Numbered from the stretch's first letter, positions 1 to 8,441 are shown. The stretch is DNA of 10,000 nt from Novosphingobium sp. (GCA_024236175.1 JACKKY010000004.1:1-10000); one strand, 5' to 3'. A program made the numbers and translations. Notes: generated by a model from the letters alone, not told the origin.

Positions 1-259
1 CGGCGTGCCCCGGGCAATCGACGTGAGCATAGTGGCGGTTATCGGTCTCATACTCGACGTGGGCGGTCGAGATGGTGATGCCGCGCTCGCGCTCTTCGGG
101 AGCCTTGTCGATGTTGGCGTAGTCGGTGAACTCCGCACCGCCCGTCTCGGCCAGCACCTTGGTGATGGCAGCCGTCAGCGTGGTCTTGCCGTGATCGACG
201 TGACCGATGGTGCCGATATTGCAGTGCGGCTTGTTCCGCTCGAATTTTGCCTTCGCCAT
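1..259 (-). CDS. tuf: Elongation factor Tu, N-terminal part (cut by the window edge)
   Basis: EF-Tu is the GTPase that delivers aminoacyl-tRNA to the ribosomal A site in the cytoplasm. Reading leftward from ATG 257-259, 86 codons are visible, beginning MAKAKFERNKPHCNIGTIGH. The G1 P-loop GHVDHGKT (residues 19-26), the switch I end RGITI (59-63) and the G3 motif DCPGH (81-85, including the catalytic His85) are all present and intact, so this looks like a functional gene. The rest, through domains II and III, lies beyond position 1. A purine-rich stretch containing GAAGG sits about 8 bases before the ATG. It is the last visible gene of the str operon, 89 bp after fusA. In sphingomonads and many other proteobacteria the S10 ribosomal operon usually follows, but that is not visible here. 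Whether a second tuf copy exists elsewhere cannot be told. Confidence 0.97.
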   Translation of the reverse strand, partial: MAKAKFERNKPHCNIGTIGHVDHGKTTLTAAITKVLAETGGAEFTDYANIDKAPEERERGITISTAHVEYETDNRHYAHVDCPGHA

Positions 260-348
260 TGTTCAAACCTTCTTTTCTTCTGAAATGTAATTCGCGGGAA
301 GAACGGCACCCGCTGAATCAGGCGCCGCCCCTAGACTGAATGTGACAA

Positions 349-2442
<2,094 letters not shown>

Positions 2443-2530
2443 GATCGTTTCCTTGACGAGTTTGGGTGGAACCGGGTGAGGCTCCGCCCTTTGGTTTAAA
2501 TCTGTGACAGTCTCGTGACTTGCCGCCGCC

Positions 2531-3001
2531 TTACCAGCGGTAGTGCGAGAAGGCCCTGTTGGCGTCGGCCATGCGGTGCGTGTCTTCGCGCTTCTTGACC
2601 GCGTTGCCGCGGTTGTTGGCAGCATCGAGCAGTTCGCCCGAAAGGCGCGCGGACATGGTCGTTTCCGGACGGTTGCGCGCCGCGGCGATCAGCCAGCGGA
2701 TGGCCAGCGCCTGGGCACGCTCGGGACGAACCTCGACGGGCACCTGATAGGTGGCACCGCCGACGCGGCGGGAGCGGACCTCGATCTGCGGCTTAACGTT
2801 GTTAAGAGCATCGTGGAACAGCTGCACCGGATCGGCCTTGGCCTTGGTTTCCATCGTGTCGAGCGCGCCATAGACGATACGCTCGGCAGCCGACTTCTTG
2901 CCGTCATACATAAGGTTGTTCATGAACTTCGACAGCACCAGATCCCCGAACTTGGGATCGGGCAGGATTTCCCGCTTTTCCGGGCGACGACGACGTGACA
3001 T
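2531..3001 (-). CDS. rpsG: 30S ribosomal protein S7
   Basis: S7 is a primary assembly protein of the 30S head. It binds the 3' major domain of 16S rRNA and lies near the E-site tRNA and mRNA exit. The 156-residue product begins MSRRRRPEKREILPDPKFGD and ends RAFSHYRW, the expected length and termini for a bacterial S7. It contains the conserved YDGKKSAAERIVY and ALAIRWLI segments. The start is the ATG at 2999-3001. It follows rpsL after a 183-bp intercistronic gap, which is rather long, and that gap carries a REP-like palindrome. In E. coli S7 represses its own operon by binding the rpsL-rpsG intercistronic mRNA. Whether that feedback exists here cannot be read from the sequence. Confidence 0.98.
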   Translation of the reverse strand: MSRRRRPEKREILPDPKFGDLVLSKFMNNLMYDGKKSAAERIVYGALDTMETKAKADPVQLFHDALNNVKPQIEVRSRRVGGATYQVPVEVRPERAQALAIRWLIAAARNRPETTMSARLSGELLDAANNRGNAVKKREDTHRMADANRAFSHYRW

Positions 3002-3048
3002 CGTTTCTTTTCCTTCTTTCTTCCGAACTTCCCGCCGGAGGCTCCGTC

Positions 3049-3068
3049 ATCCCAGCGAAGGCTGGGAT
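3049..3068. repeat. REP-like palindrome between rpsL and rpsG
   Basis: A perfect 8-bp inverted repeat, ATCCCAGC and GCTGGGAT, flanks a 4-base GAAG loop. It is embedded in CCGTCATCCCAGCG and followed by TTCG. I recognise this as the type of short palindromic repeat that is dispersed in many copies in sphingomonad and other alphaproteobacterial genomes, but the copy number in this genome cannot be seen from one window. In the str mRNA it would form a stable stem-loop 47-48 bases upstream of the rpsG start. It lacks a following U-run, so it is not a Rho-independent terminator. It could affect mRNA processing or stability and the relative output of S12 and the downstream genes. Confidence 0.75.
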
Positions 3069-3184
3069 TTCGAACGGCTGGGCAGAACGGCGATCAAATC
3101 ACTCTGACGGTTTGCGGGAAGACTGAGATCCTGAGCAAATTCACTTGAGGCGAATTGGTCCGGATGACGTCCCCCCAGCAGACG

Positions 3185-3556
3185 TCACTTCGGCTTCTTC
3201 GCCCCGTATTTCGAACGGCTCTGCTTGCGGTCCGAAACGCCCTGAGTATCGAGCACACCGCGCAGAATGTGGTAGCGAACGCCGGGCAGGTCGCGCACGC
3301 GGCCGCCGCGGATCAGCACAACGGAGTGCTCCTGCAGGTTATGCCCTTCGCCGGGAATGTACGAGATGACCTCGCGCGAATTGGTCAGACGCACCTTGGC
3401 GACCTTGCGCAGGGCCGAGTTCGGCTTCTTCGGCGTCGTCGTATAGACGCGAGTGCAAACGCCGCGCTTTTGCGGGTTCTGCTCCATCGCGGGAACCTTG
3501 CTCTTCGCCTTCTGCGGAACACGGCCCTTGCGGATCAGCTGGTTGATCGTCGGCAT
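3185..3556 (-). CDS. rpsL: 30S ribosomal protein S12 with Arg at position 88
   Basis: S12 sits at the decoding centre and helps control translational accuracy. The 123-residue product begins MPTINQLIRKGRVPQKAKSK and ends SKYGAKKPK, the standard length. Lys43 and Lys44 in the TTTPKKPNS loop are conserved. The second decoding loop reads GGRVRDLPGVRYH, giving Arg88 (codon CGC, positions 3293-3295) where E. coli has Lys (VKDLPG). Lys-to-Arg at this position is a well-known streptomycin-resistance substitution. Asp89, the residue methylthiolated by RimO in E. coli, is present. The ATG at 3554-3556 was chosen because it gives the exact family N-terminus and has a GGTAGAAGAG stretch just upstream. 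An in-frame extension to 3775 has no S12 similarity. It is the first gene of the str operon. Confidence 0.98.
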   Translation of the reverse strand: MPTINQLIRKGRVPQKAKSKVPAMEQNPQKRGVCTRVYTTTPKKPNSALRKVAKVRLTNSREVISYIPGEGHNLQEHSVVLIRGGRVRDLPGVRYHILRGVLDTQGVSDRKQSRSKYGAKKPK

Positions 3557-3834
3557 GTAAACTCTTCTACCTTCATTTCCGGCAAGGCGGGATTGCCGCG
3601 CCGGACTGGCGCCTGATGACGGATGGAGGAGAAGGATCGTCAGAAAGACGCAAGCACCTCGCTTGCGAAAGAACCTCCGTCTGCGCGAAGGTTGCCCTCT
3701 GACGAGCTTGAAACGCTCCACCCGGCCAGGTGCCGGATTACTTTGACGGATTACGCGAACCGCGAAGGCCCGCACGCACCGGCAATGTTCAGCTCTATGT
3801 GTGAGCCCGCACGCAGCGAACCCGATGGCGCGCG
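3557..3834 (-). other. Long structured leader of the str operon, no gene
   Basis: About 280 bases separate the candidate promoter from the rpsL start, and I find no credible gene here on either strand. Read as minus-strand RNA it holds three perfect small stem-loops. The first is CCGGC/GCCGG with a 5-base loop at 3722-3736. The second is CGCAAGC/GCTTGCG with a 5-base loop at 3649-3667. The third is GGCAA/TTGCC with a 7-base loop at 3581-3597, just upstream of the rpsL ribosome-binding region. An 8-base direct repeat (GTAATCCG on the minus strand) occurs at 3747-3754 and 3734-3741, spaced 13 bases start to start. Together these suggest a structured 5' leader. Any regulatory role is inference. 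Confidence 0.5.
3649..3667 (-). promoter_or_regulatory. Leader hairpin followed by a pyrimidine run (possible attenuator)
   Basis: On the transcribed strand a perfect 7-bp stem CGCAAGC/GCTTGCG encloses the loop GAGGT and is followed directly by TCTTTCT. A stem with a pyrimidine/U-rich tail inside the leader of a ribosomal protein operon could act as a weak intrinsic terminator or attenuator. The loop itself resembles a Shine-Dalgarno core. The U-run is interrupted and the stem is short, so this is suggestive only. Confidence 0.3.
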
Positions 3835-3863
3835 CCCCTACGCGGGTTGTGAGGCAAGGTCAA
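3835..3863 (-). promoter_or_regulatory. Candidate sigma-70-type promoter of the str operon
   Basis: Reading leftward, TTGACC (3858-3863) is a 5/6 match to the -35 consensus. It is followed after exactly 17 bases by TAGGGG (3835-3840), a poor -10, then a very GC-rich stretch (CGCGCGCC). A good -35, a weak -10 and a GC-rich discriminator are typical of growth-rate and ppGpp-controlled ribosomal promoters in GC-rich alphaproteobacteria. It lies about 25 bp past the stop of the upstream gene and about 280 bp before rpsL. No better promoter was seen closer to rpsL. Confidence 0.45.
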
Positions 3864-3888
3864 GCACTAGTCAGCAGTGCAGGTACGG

Positions 3889-4242
3889 TCACGACACGTC
3901 GTAGATCTGCGCCTGAGTGCCATGCACATGCCGAACGCGCCATTTCTGGCCTTCGCGCTTGAGCTCGTCGTTGAGGAACTCTTCGGGCGCGAATTCCTTG
4001 CCCTGGGCCATGGCGGCCGGAGCCTCGGGATGCTGGCTGACGTAGAGCTTCGTAGCCCTGACAAGCATATCACGCCTCTCGCCGCCGACAGAGCCCTGGG
4101 CCAAATCGGATTCCTCAAGATGAGCGGCCGGTTTCACTCCGTAACCGGGCGGCACGGTCTCGAACAGGTAGTGGAAGGGAACTGAAAGCAGCGCGACCCA
4201 GCAAACCACCAGGACCGCCGCACCGAGAAAGAACTTGCGCAT
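3889..4242 (-). CDS. Small signal-anchored protein of unknown function
   Basis: I do not recognise this family. From the ATG at 4240-4242 the product is 117 residues. It starts MRKFFLGAAVLVVCWVALLS, a short basic N-terminus followed by a hydrophobic stretch to about residue 20, so an uncleaved signal anchor or signal peptide is likely, with the rest in the periplasm. The remainder is charged and rich in Glu, Lys and Arg (for example ERRDMLVRATKLYV and FLNDELKREGQKWRVRHVHG). It has no metal-binding or catalytic motif I can name. The start is uncertain. The ATG has no Shine-Dalgarno sequence because an 8-bp GC hairpin (4244-4263) occupies that place, and the frame stays open upstream to a TTG at 4330-4332. 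I prefer the ATG because it places the hydrophobic segment at the N-terminus. The stop is about 26 bp from the putative str promoter. Confidence 0.6.
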   Translation of the reverse strand: MRKFFLGAAVLVVCWVALLSVPFHYLFETVPPGYGVKPAAHLEESDLAQGSVGGERRDMLVRATKLYVSQHPEAPAAMAQGKEFAPEEFLNDELKREGQKWRVRHVHGTQAQIYDVS

Positions 4243-4243
4243 G

Positions 4244-4263
4244 GCCGCGCCGTTAGGCGCGGC
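4244..4263 (-). promoter_or_regulatory. GC hairpin abutting the start codon of the 3889-4242 gene
   Basis: On the transcribed strand GCCGCGCC and GGCGCGGC form a perfect 8-bp stem with the loop TAAC, ending one base before the ATG at 4242. There is no U-run after it, so it is not an intrinsic terminator for the lipoprotein gene upstream. Its position excludes a normal Shine-Dalgarno sequence and would block ribosome access if the ATG is the true start. It could equally be a coding palindrome if translation starts further upstream. Confidence 0.4.
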
Positions 4264-4389
4264 GGCGCGATTGGGCAAGGGGAGAATTCGATCGGAATCC
4301 TCCAACCGCTTCACCGACACGCTGTGCGCCAATCATCGACCTTTGCCGCCTCCCAAGTGCACAAACCAACGATCGATGCGTACGCCCGC

Positions 4390-4749
4390 TCACCGTCGAC
4401 CGTCGTGCCGGTCGTGTCCCGGATAGTTCGGCATGCGGGTACCCCGCGGCGGCTCGCGTGTGCGGCCCTCGTAGGGACGGTATTGCGGAGATGGACGAGA
4501 CTCGCCGCGACGGAAATGGCCGTCGTCCCCGCGACGGTAGTGCCTGTCGACCCGATCGAGCCGAAAGTAGAAGAAACCGTCCGTGCCCCAGTACCCATCG
4601 TAGAATGGTCCGTAATAGCCATCGTACCATACGTGATAAGGATGGCTGACCCAGCCAACACCCATCCCATAGCGGTACCGGCCGTCAGCACAGCCGGTGA
4701 TCGAAACGGCGGCCAGAGCCAAGGCCGCGAGTACGGGGAAACGATTCAT
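4390..4749 (-). CDS. Tyr/Gly/Arg-rich lipoprotein of unknown function
   Basis: The 119-residue product begins MNRFPVLAALALAAVSITGC, a classic type II signal peptide with lipobox ITGC and the lipidated Cys at position 20. The mature protein should be anchored in the envelope, probably the outer membrane. It has a Tyr/Gly/Trp-rich segment (VWYDGYYGPFYDGYWGTDGF, residues about 46-65), then an Arg/His-rich low-complexity tail ending HDRHDGRR. Short lipoproteins with a YYGP/YWG-type core are frequent hypothetical proteins in sphingomonads, and no function is known to me. The start at 4747-4749 is chosen because GGAGA lies about 5-9 bases upstream. A start six codons further up would disturb the signal peptide. 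It lies 132 bp after the PQQ dehydrogenase gene and 147 bp before the next gene, so it probably has its own promoter. A 6-bp GC stem-loop (4771-4787) lies in its leader. Confidence 0.8.
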   Translation of the reverse strand: MNRFPVLAALALAAVSITGCADGRYRYGMGVGWVSHPYHVWYDGYYGPFYDGYWGTDGFFYFRLDRVDRHYRRGDDGHFRRGESRPSPQYRPYEGRTREPPRGTRMPNYPGHDRHDGRR

Positions 4750-4881
4750 CTGTATCTCCAACAGCAATTACGGCGCGCGGTGCGCCGGAGTGGAACGCCC
4801 CCGTTGGCTGACTTTTTCGGACATGCGATCGTCGGTCGCCATGACATGAGTCAATAATGTGTAGCTGCGCCGAATACCGGA

Positions 4882-7212
4882 TCAGTTCTGCGGCAAGGCG
4901 AAGGCCAGGATAGCGCTCGCCTGCGGCCCCGGGATGCCGTAGTGCCCGCCTGCCGCGATCACCACATACTGCCGCCCGTCCCGCGCGGAGACATAAGTCA
5001 TCGGCGTCGCCGCCGCCACCGCCGGCAGCTCGGCGCTCCAGAGTTCGCGGCCGCTGGTGATTTCGTAGGCGCGCAACTTGCGGTCCTGCGCAGCACCGAT
5101 GAACGCGAGTCCACCAGCGGTCACCACCGAGCCGCCCATGTTGGGTACCCCCATCCGAATCGGCAAAAGCGTCGGGATGTTGAACGGACCGGACTTTGCC
5201 GATGTGCCGAAACTCTTGCTCCAGACCAGCTCGCGCGTCCTCAGGTCCAGCGCATTGATCGTGCCGTAGGGAGGTCGCTGGCAGGGAACGCCGAGCGGCG
5301 ACATGAAAGTGGACTGCGCGAAGGCGTACGGCGTTCCCGCCTGTTCGAAGATTACTTCGCCCTCCTTGCCGCCGAAAGCTCCACTCTCGACGCCGCCACG
5401 TGCAACAAGTCGCCCGAAGTTGGCGAAGCGCAACGTGTTGACCACCAGCAGCCCGCGCTTCTTGTCGACGGAGACGCTACCCCAGTTGATCCCGCCTGCC
5501 GTGCCCGGAAACATCAGCGTATCCCGCTCGGAAACGGGTGTGAATTGCCCCTCGTAGTGCGCCTTCCGGAAGGCGATCCGGCACCACAACTGGTCAAGCG
5601 GGGTGATCCCCCACATGTCGCGCTCGGTGAGGTCGGCCCCTGACAGCGACGGAAAGCCCGTAGTATAGGGTTGGGTTTTCGCCGTCCGTTCACCGGCAAC
5701 GCCGCCTTGCGGCACCGGCCTCTCGACCACCGGATCCATCGGCTTTCCGTTGCGACGATCCAGTACGAAGATCTGCCCCGTCTTGGTCGGCACCAGCAGG
5801 GTCGGAACCATGCCTTCGTCGCCGGGCAGATCCGCCACCACCGGCTGCGCCGCGAGGTCGTAGTCCCACAAGTCGTGATGCACGGTCTGGAACGACCAGC
5901 GCAGCTCACCGGTCGCCGCATCGAGAGCAACGACAGCGGTGGTATATCGATCAAGCTCCTCCGGACGCATTCCGCCGAAGTAGTCGGGCGGACTATTGCC
6001 GAGCGGCACGAAGACGAGGCCCAGTTCCTCGTCGCCACTGAGCACGCCCCAGGCATTTGGCGTGGCCCGGGCGTACTCCTCGTCCGCGTCCTCACCGGCG
6101 GGCCGTTCCGCATTCCAGGCCCAAAGCAGCTCGCCGGTCTGCGCATCATAGCCGCGGATCACTCCGGAAGCCGCATCGAGAGAGGCCAGGTCCGATACGG
6201 TCTGGCCGACTACTGCGACGCCATTGATGATCGCAGGCGGCGAGGATGGGACGGCCTCCACCTTGTAACGCGAATCCGGGAGCTGGCCGGACATACCCGC
6301 TTGCAGGTCGACGGCGCCTTCCCTTCCGAAAGACCGGCAAGGCAATCCGGTTGCGGCATCGACTGCCCGGAGATAGCCGTCCGGCGATGCAAAGATGATG
6401 CGTCTTGTGCATGTCGGGAGCGGTGTCGGCGCCTCGTAATATGAAACGCCCCGACACTTGGCACCGAATACCCGGCTGTAATCGAACTTGTCGGCATCCG
6501 GCAGCGCGTGGCGCCAGATTTCCTTGCCGGTTTCCTGATCCAGCGCCACCACGACACCGGACTTGAGGCAGGCATAGAGCCGCGAATCGTCGGCAAGCGG
6601 AGTCACTTCGAAATTGGGATAGAGCGGCGGCGGCAAATCCGAATCGTATCGCCAGACGAGTTCCAGCTGCGCGACATTATCGATATTGATCTGATCGACC
6701 GGGGCATAGCGGTCTCCGCCCGGACTACCGCCCCAGTTGCGCCACTCGGTCGCATCGGTCCGGGCAGCGCTGGCGGCTCTCGCCGTGCTCACACCATCGC
6801 CACCCGGGTAAACCGCCATTGCGCCGGCAAGGCCAACCGCCACGAAGCATGCCAGTGCGGGCCCGCCGACCCACCAGCGGGCCGGGGATCCGGACAGTTT
6901 CCGGACGGGCAGGAGCAGGAGGATTGCGCCAAGCACGGCGGGGCCGAGCAAGCGCGGAGCAAGCGCCCAGCCATCGAGGCCGACTTCCCAAAGGCTCCAG
7001 CCCAGCGTCGTGACCAGCAATGCACCGTACAACTTCAAAGCCAGTCCGCTGCCGCGCAACAACGCGACGGCAGTGCCCAGAACCATCAGTCCCGCAGCGA
7101 GATAGTAGACACTCCCGCCTTCGATGATCAGGACGGTGCCGCCGATCACAAGCGTCAGCCCGACAAGCGCGAGGACAAGGACCAGCGCCCAGATATCGAA
7201 CCTGCGTTGCAT
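4882..7212 (-). CDS. Membrane-bound PQQ-dependent dehydrogenase, glucose/quinate/shikimate family
   Basis: This is a quinoprotein of the E. coli Gcd family, which oxidises a sugar or polyol in the periplasm and passes electrons to ubiquinone. The product has 776 residues (Gcd has 796). It has about five hydrophobic segments in residues 7-135, then the periplasmic beta-propeller, starting near WRNWGGSPGGDRYAPVDQIN (157-176). By alignment to E. coli Gcd from memory, the catalytic Asp466 is Asp450 (HHDLWDYD), Lys493 is Lys477 (PTKTG), Trp404 is Trp388 and Asn607 is Asn592, all kept. In contrast His262 is replaced by Gly250 (FGAKCRGVSY), and Asn355 after the active-site Asp is Leu342, so glucose may not be the substrate. 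No PQQ synthesis genes are visible. The start ATG 7210-7212 has GGAGG 11-16 bases upstream. It follows the hydrolase gene by 50 bp and is probably co-transcribed. No terminator was found after it. Confidence 0.93.
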   Translation of the reverse strand: MQRRFDIWALVLVLALVGLTLVIGGTVLIIEGGSVYYLAAGLMVLGTAVALLRGSGLALKLYGALLVTTLGWSLWEVGLDGWALAPRLLGPAVLGAILLLLPVRKLSGSPARWWVGGPALACFVAVGLAGAMAVYPGGDGVSTARAASAARTDATEWRNWGGSPGGDRYAPVDQINIDNVAQLELVWRYDSDLPPPLYPNFEVTPLADDSRLYACLKSGVVVALDQETGKEIWRHALPDADKFDYSRVFGAKCRGVSYYEAPTPLPTCTRRIIFASPDGYLRAVDAATGLPCRSFGREGAVDLQAGMSGQLPDSRYKVEAVPSSPPAIINGVAVVGQTVSDLASLDAASGVIRGYDAQTGELLWAWNAERPAGEDADEEYARATPNAWGVLSGDEELGLVFVPLGNSPPDYFGGMRPEELDRYTTAVVALDAATGELRWSFQTVHHDLWDYDLAAQPVVADLPGDEGMVPTLLVPTKTGQIFVLDRRNGKPMDPVVERPVPQGGVAGERTAKTQPYTTGFPSLSGADLTERDMWGITPLDQLWCRIAFRKAHYEGQFTPVSERDTLMFPGTAGGINWGSVSVDKKRGLLVVNTLRFANFGRLVARGGVESGAFGGKEGEVIFEQAGTPYAFAQSTFMSPLGVPCQRPPYGTINALDLRTRELVWSKSFGTSAKSGPFNIPTLLPIRMGVPNMGGSVVTAGGLAFIGAAQDRKLRAYEITSGRELWSAELPAVAAATPMTYVSARDGRQYVVIAAGGHYGIPGPQASAILAFALPQN

Positions 7213-7262
7213 CGATTCCGCCCCCTCCCCGAGCCTATCCGCCTTGGTCCGGCACTGCGTTG

Positions 7263-8441
7263 CTATCCCCCGCCGCGCAAGGGCCGGAAGAAACTGCGCA
7301 GTTCCTCCGTCAGCAACGCCGGCTGTTCAGCAAAGGAAAAATGGCCGCCTTTGGGCAGGAGAGTCCAGCGCTTGAGATTGGTTGCCTGCTCGACCAGCGC
7401 CCTCGGCACCAGCATTACCTCCTTGGGAGCGATGGCGTAGCCGCACGGAACCTCGATTGCGGGCTTGCGGTCGTGGAGCGGCCTGAACGGCAAGCCCCCT
7501 GCCCTCGCATGCTCCCAGTATGTCCGCAACGACGTACCGATGGTGCGGGTCAGCCAGTAGATCGAGGCAAGCGTGCACAGGAAATCCCGGTCGTAGGCGG
7601 CAAGCAGATCGCCCCCGCAATCGCTCCAAGACCGCCGCCGCTCCCATAACCAGGCCGCCGTGCCCACCGGCGAATCGACGAGCGCATAGGCCAGGGTCTG
7701 GGGATCGCTGCTCTGCACGGTGAAATGGCTTACGACCGTCGACCCGCTTTCCGCCTGCCGTTCGAGCATCCACTGCTCGTCTGGGGCATAATCCCCGGGA
7801 GTGACCTGTGTGAGGTCCAACCCCGGGAAGAATGGGATCGTCGCGAGCAGCCCGATGACCTTGTCGGGATGGGTATGCGCCAGAAGGTTGGTGATCGCCG
7901 CCCCCCAATCGCCGCCCCCGACAGCGAAGCGCGCATAGCCTAAGACGTCACCCATCAGTCGAGTAAAAAGATCAACATGACGCGGGACATCGAGGCCGGT
8001 GGTCGCCAGCGGCATGGAGAAGCCGTGCCCCGGCAATGAGGGAATCACGAGGTCGAAGCTTTCAGCTGGATCGCCGCCATGGGCCACGGGATCGGTCAGC
8101 GGACCCACGAGGGCATGAAAATCCATGAACGTCCAGGGCCAGCCATGGACCAGCAGCAGGGGCATCGGGTTGAGGCCCTTTCCCCGGATATGGGCAAAAT
8201 GGATCGGCACGCCGTCGATGACGACCTTATACTGCGGCATCCGGTTGATTTCTCGCTCGGTTGCGCGCCAATCGTAATCGTCGCTCCAGTAACGGACCAT
8301 CTCTTCCAGCCATCCCCGCTCGACGCCGTAGCGCCAATCGGAATTGCCGAAATCGTCGGCCCATCGCGCATGCGCAAGGCGATTGCGCAGTTCCTCGAGA
8401 TCCGCATCGGGAATCGCCACCTGGAACGGCTCCACCTTCAT
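7263..8441 (-). CDS. Epoxide hydrolase family protein (microsomal-type alpha/beta hydrolase)
   Basis: The 392-residue product has the N-terminal epoxide hydrolase (EHN) region (about 1-105: VEPFQVAIPDADLEELRNRL, WRYGVERGWLEEMVRYW) followed by an alpha/beta-hydrolase fold. The oxyanion-hole motif HGWP is at 99-102, the nucleophile elbow GGDWG gives Asp178, the acid is Glu341 in APKE (equivalent to Glu404 of microsomal epoxide hydrolase), and the base is His367 in GGHF. One lid tyrosine is likely Tyr308 (SLRTYWE). The other, usually Tyr eight residues before the Pro of the PQTL motif, is His239 here. The family opens epoxides to vicinal diols via an aspartyl-ester intermediate. With one lid tyrosine missing, true epoxide activity is uncertain. 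The start ATG 8439-8441 is chosen for the EHN N-terminus and an AGGGGGG tract upstream. The frame extends to 8534 without similarity. It heads a likely operon with the PQQ dehydrogenase, 50 bp downstream. Confidence 0.9.
   Translation of the reverse strand: MKVEPFQVAIPDADLEELRNRLAHARWADDFGNSDWRYGVERGWLEEMVRYWSDDYDWRATEREINRMPQYKVVIDGVPIHFAHIRGKGLNPMPLLLVHGWPWTFMDFHALVGPLTDPVAHGGDPAESFDLVIPSLPGHGFSMPLATTGLDVPRHVDLFTRLMGDVLGYARFAVGGGDWGAAITNLLAHTHPDKVIGLLATIPFFPGLDLTQVTPGDYAPDEQWMLERQAESGSTVVSHFTVQSSDPQTLAYALVDSPVGTAAWLWERRRSWSDCGGDLLAAYDRDFLCTLASIYWLTRTIGTSLRTYWEHARAGGLPFRPLHDRKPAIEVPCGYAIAPKEVMLVPRALVEQATNLKRWTLLPKGGHFSFAEQPALLTEELRSFFRPLRGGG

Noticed and set aside
2443..2625. Upstream extension of the fusA frame into rpsG
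   Set aside because: The extension is not homologous to EF-G and overlaps the rpsG coding end. The ATG at 2442 has a good AAGGAA site.
3535..3576. A 13-codon open frame (ATG at 3576) overlapping the rpsL start out of frame, a possible leader peptide
   Set aside because: Its only ribosome-binding candidate is GGAA three bases from the ATG, and there is no codon pattern suggesting attenuation. A chance ORF is more likely.
3557..3775. N-terminal extension of the rpsL frame
   Set aside because: The extension has no S12 similarity. The ATG at 3556 gives the exact 123-residue family length and termini.
3623..3904. Plus-strand 93-codon open frame antisense to the str leader
   Set aside because: It has no recognisable family or domain and runs into the neighbouring gene's coding end on the other strand. 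The region is better explained as an untranslated leader.
4771..4787. CGGCGC/GCGCCG stem-loop considered as a terminator for the PQQ dehydrogenase gene
   Set aside because: The stem is only 6 bp with no U-run, and it sits within the leader just before the lipoprotein ribosome-binding site.
4849..4854. TTGACT on the minus strand as a -35 box for the lipoprotein gene
   Set aside because: No acceptable -10 box occurs at 16-18 bases spacing, so a promoter cannot be supported.
6508..7440. A 310-codon plus-strand open frame across the end of the hydrolase gene and start of the PQQ dehydrogenase gene
   Set aside because: It overlaps two well-supported genes on the other strand, and its Arg/Gln-rich composition is typical of antisense frames at high GC.
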